This document shows positions 63,285-64,000 of a DNA stretch of 64,000 nucleotides, piece by piece. The notes under the pieces are model-generated. The model saw nothing but the letters and a program-made list of their open reading frames with translations, had not been told where the DNA came from and did not search any database. Source of the stretch: JBEULC01 sp045504435 (GTDB lineage Bacteria; Pseudomonadota; Alphaproteobacteria; WRAU01; Hepatincolaceae); assembly GCA_045504435.1 (NCBI GenBank), contig JBEULC010000001.1, forward strand, positions 62,001 through 126,000, given 5' to 3'. Position 1 is the first letter of the stretch, and the number at the start of each line of letters is the position of its first letter. Position numbers and translations under genes: made by a program.

Positions 63285-64000
63285 TTAATCAATGTAAGTA
63301 GCTTTAGCCACATCTTGGGAGTTATAACCTAGATATTTATCCAGTACACCAACGCAAGTTGTATCTCCCACCACATTAATAGAGGTTCTGATCATATCAA
63401 AAATTCTGTCTACGGCAAATAATAAAGGCAAGCCGGCTAAAGGTACATTAATCACTACCAATACGGCCACTATTAATAAGCTAGGCCCTGGCACACCTGA
63501 GGTTCCTATAGCTCCTAAAATAGAGGCCAACACTATGGCAATATAGCCTGTAAAGGTAATGTCTATATTAAACATATGAGCAAAAAATATGGCTGACATA
63601 CTAAAATACATAGCGTTACCATTCATATTAACCGTAGCCCCTATAGGTAAAATAAAATTAGAAATGTTTTTATTTAATTTTAGTCTGTCACATACCATAA
63701 GATTGGTGGGTAAACTAACTAAAGAGGATGCAGTAGTAAAAGAAATAATCTGCAAAGGTATAATTTTTTTCACAAAAGTTCTATAAGGCACGTTAGAGAA
63801 GTATTTCATAATCAAGCCAAAAACCCCATATACCAAAAATATACAGCCTAATAAAAATATAAATAAAAACTTTAAAGTTAAGAATAAAATTTCTAGGCCT
63901 AATGTTCCAGTAGCATAAGCTATCAAAGATAATACTGCCAGTGGAGTGATTAACATCACCTTACTCATAATCCACAGCAAAGCTTCATTTAAAACATTGA
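63285..64000 (-). CDS. Dicarboxylate/amino acid:cation symporter, DAACS family (5' end outside window)
   Basis: Sodium- or proton-coupled uptake of glutamate, aspartate or C4-dicarboxylates. The frame is open to the right edge; residues before the TTG at 63980 (NEALLWIM) belong to the family, so the true start lies beyond the window. Visible hallmarks: SSLVSLPTNLMV (serine-rich hairpin HP1), PIGATVNMNGNAMYF (TM7), GTSGVPGPSLL (HP2) and the TM8 RTSINVVGDTTCVGV. Substrate cannot be assigned. A nutrient importer of this kind is common in host-dependent bacteria. Confidence 0.9.
   Translation of the reverse strand, partial: NVLNEALLWIMSKVMLITPLAVLSLIAYATGTLGLEILFLTLKFLFIFLLGCIFLVYGVFGLIMKYFSNVPYRTFVKKIIPLQIISFTTASSLVSLPTNLMVCDRLKLNKNISNFILPIGATVNMNGNAMYFSMSAIFFAHMFNIDITFTGYIAIVLASILGAIGTSGVPGPSLLIVAVLVVINVPLAGLPLLFAVDRIFDMIRTSINVVGDTTCVGVLDKYLGYNSQDVAKATYID

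Noticed and set aside
1..64000. CRISPR array, insertion sequence, prophage or rRNA
   Set aside because: I saw no regularly spaced repeats, no transposase or phage genes, and no rRNA-like sequence.

Overview
The window is a strongly AT-rich piece of a bacterial chromosome read with the standard bacterial code (Trp is TGG; TAA, TAG and TGA all end conserved genes). Gene order points to an alphaproteobacterium: aroA-cmk-rpsA next to accD-folC-trxA; rplU-rpmA-obgE followed by nadD-rsfS-gpmI-envC-rppH; uvrC-pgsA; lgt-COG1565-pgeF-prs-rplY-pth-ychF; and rpmH-rnpA-yidD-yidC-engB-dapD-dapE. The low G+C content, long non-coding gaps with decayed reading frames, and missing members of these clusters (trp genes, ihfB, proBA, rlmH, ctpA, argB) suggest a host-associated lineage with genome erosion, of Rickettsiales/Holosporales type. 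The lineage is an inference; no rRNA is present to confirm it.

Layout. 1-14.4 kb is mostly minus strand: a phosphoethanolamine transferase cut by the left edge, thioredoxin, then folC, accD, rpsA, cmk and aroA. A tRNA-Ala, an exported protein with an eroding tail, two small paralogous lipoproteins and an M20 peptidase follow. 14.5-37.1 kb is nearly all plus-strand housekeeping: ribosomal proteins, NAD and ubiquitous GTPases, glycolysis, envelope division factor, RNA pyrophosphohydrolase, UvrC, lipid synthesis, one two-component pair, lipoprotein diacylglyceryl transfer and PRPP synthesis. It is interrupted by one minus-strand gene for a 578-residue disordered Asn/Pro/Tyr-rich protein. 37.1-45.2 kb is minus strand again: a TM2 protein, a TRL-like lipoprotein, Hsp20, the dapE-dapD-engB-yidC-yidD-rnpA-rpmH block and a small exported protein.

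45.4-51.2 kb holds tRNA-Arg, a class A penicillin-binding-protein homologue that has lost its catalytic motifs, the oxygen-independent ubiquinone hydroxylation trio ubiT-ubiU-ubiV, and tRNA-Ser. 51.2-60.1 kb is an accessory region: a 1.4-kb gap with a 16-bp tandem repeat, then an alternative chaperone-usher pilus operon. It has an array of DUF4402 pilin paralogues (intact, shortened and one pseudogene), a two-domain candidate tip subunit, a chaperone and an usher with a C-terminal extension. A bidirectional terminator separates it from a minus-strand lipoprotein trio (LPP20 family, COG3014-like, LpoB-like). That trio shows a probable ATT start codon and a frameshift in an A10 tract. The right edge cuts a dicarboxylate/amino-acid:cation symporter.

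How they fit: DAP synthesis (dapD, dapE), an EnvC-type activator, an LpoB-like lipoprotein and a dead PBP1-like protein indicate retained but reduced peptidoglycan machinery. UbiTUV points to life at low oxygen. The pilus, the lipid A modifier and the disordered protein are the main candidates for host interaction.
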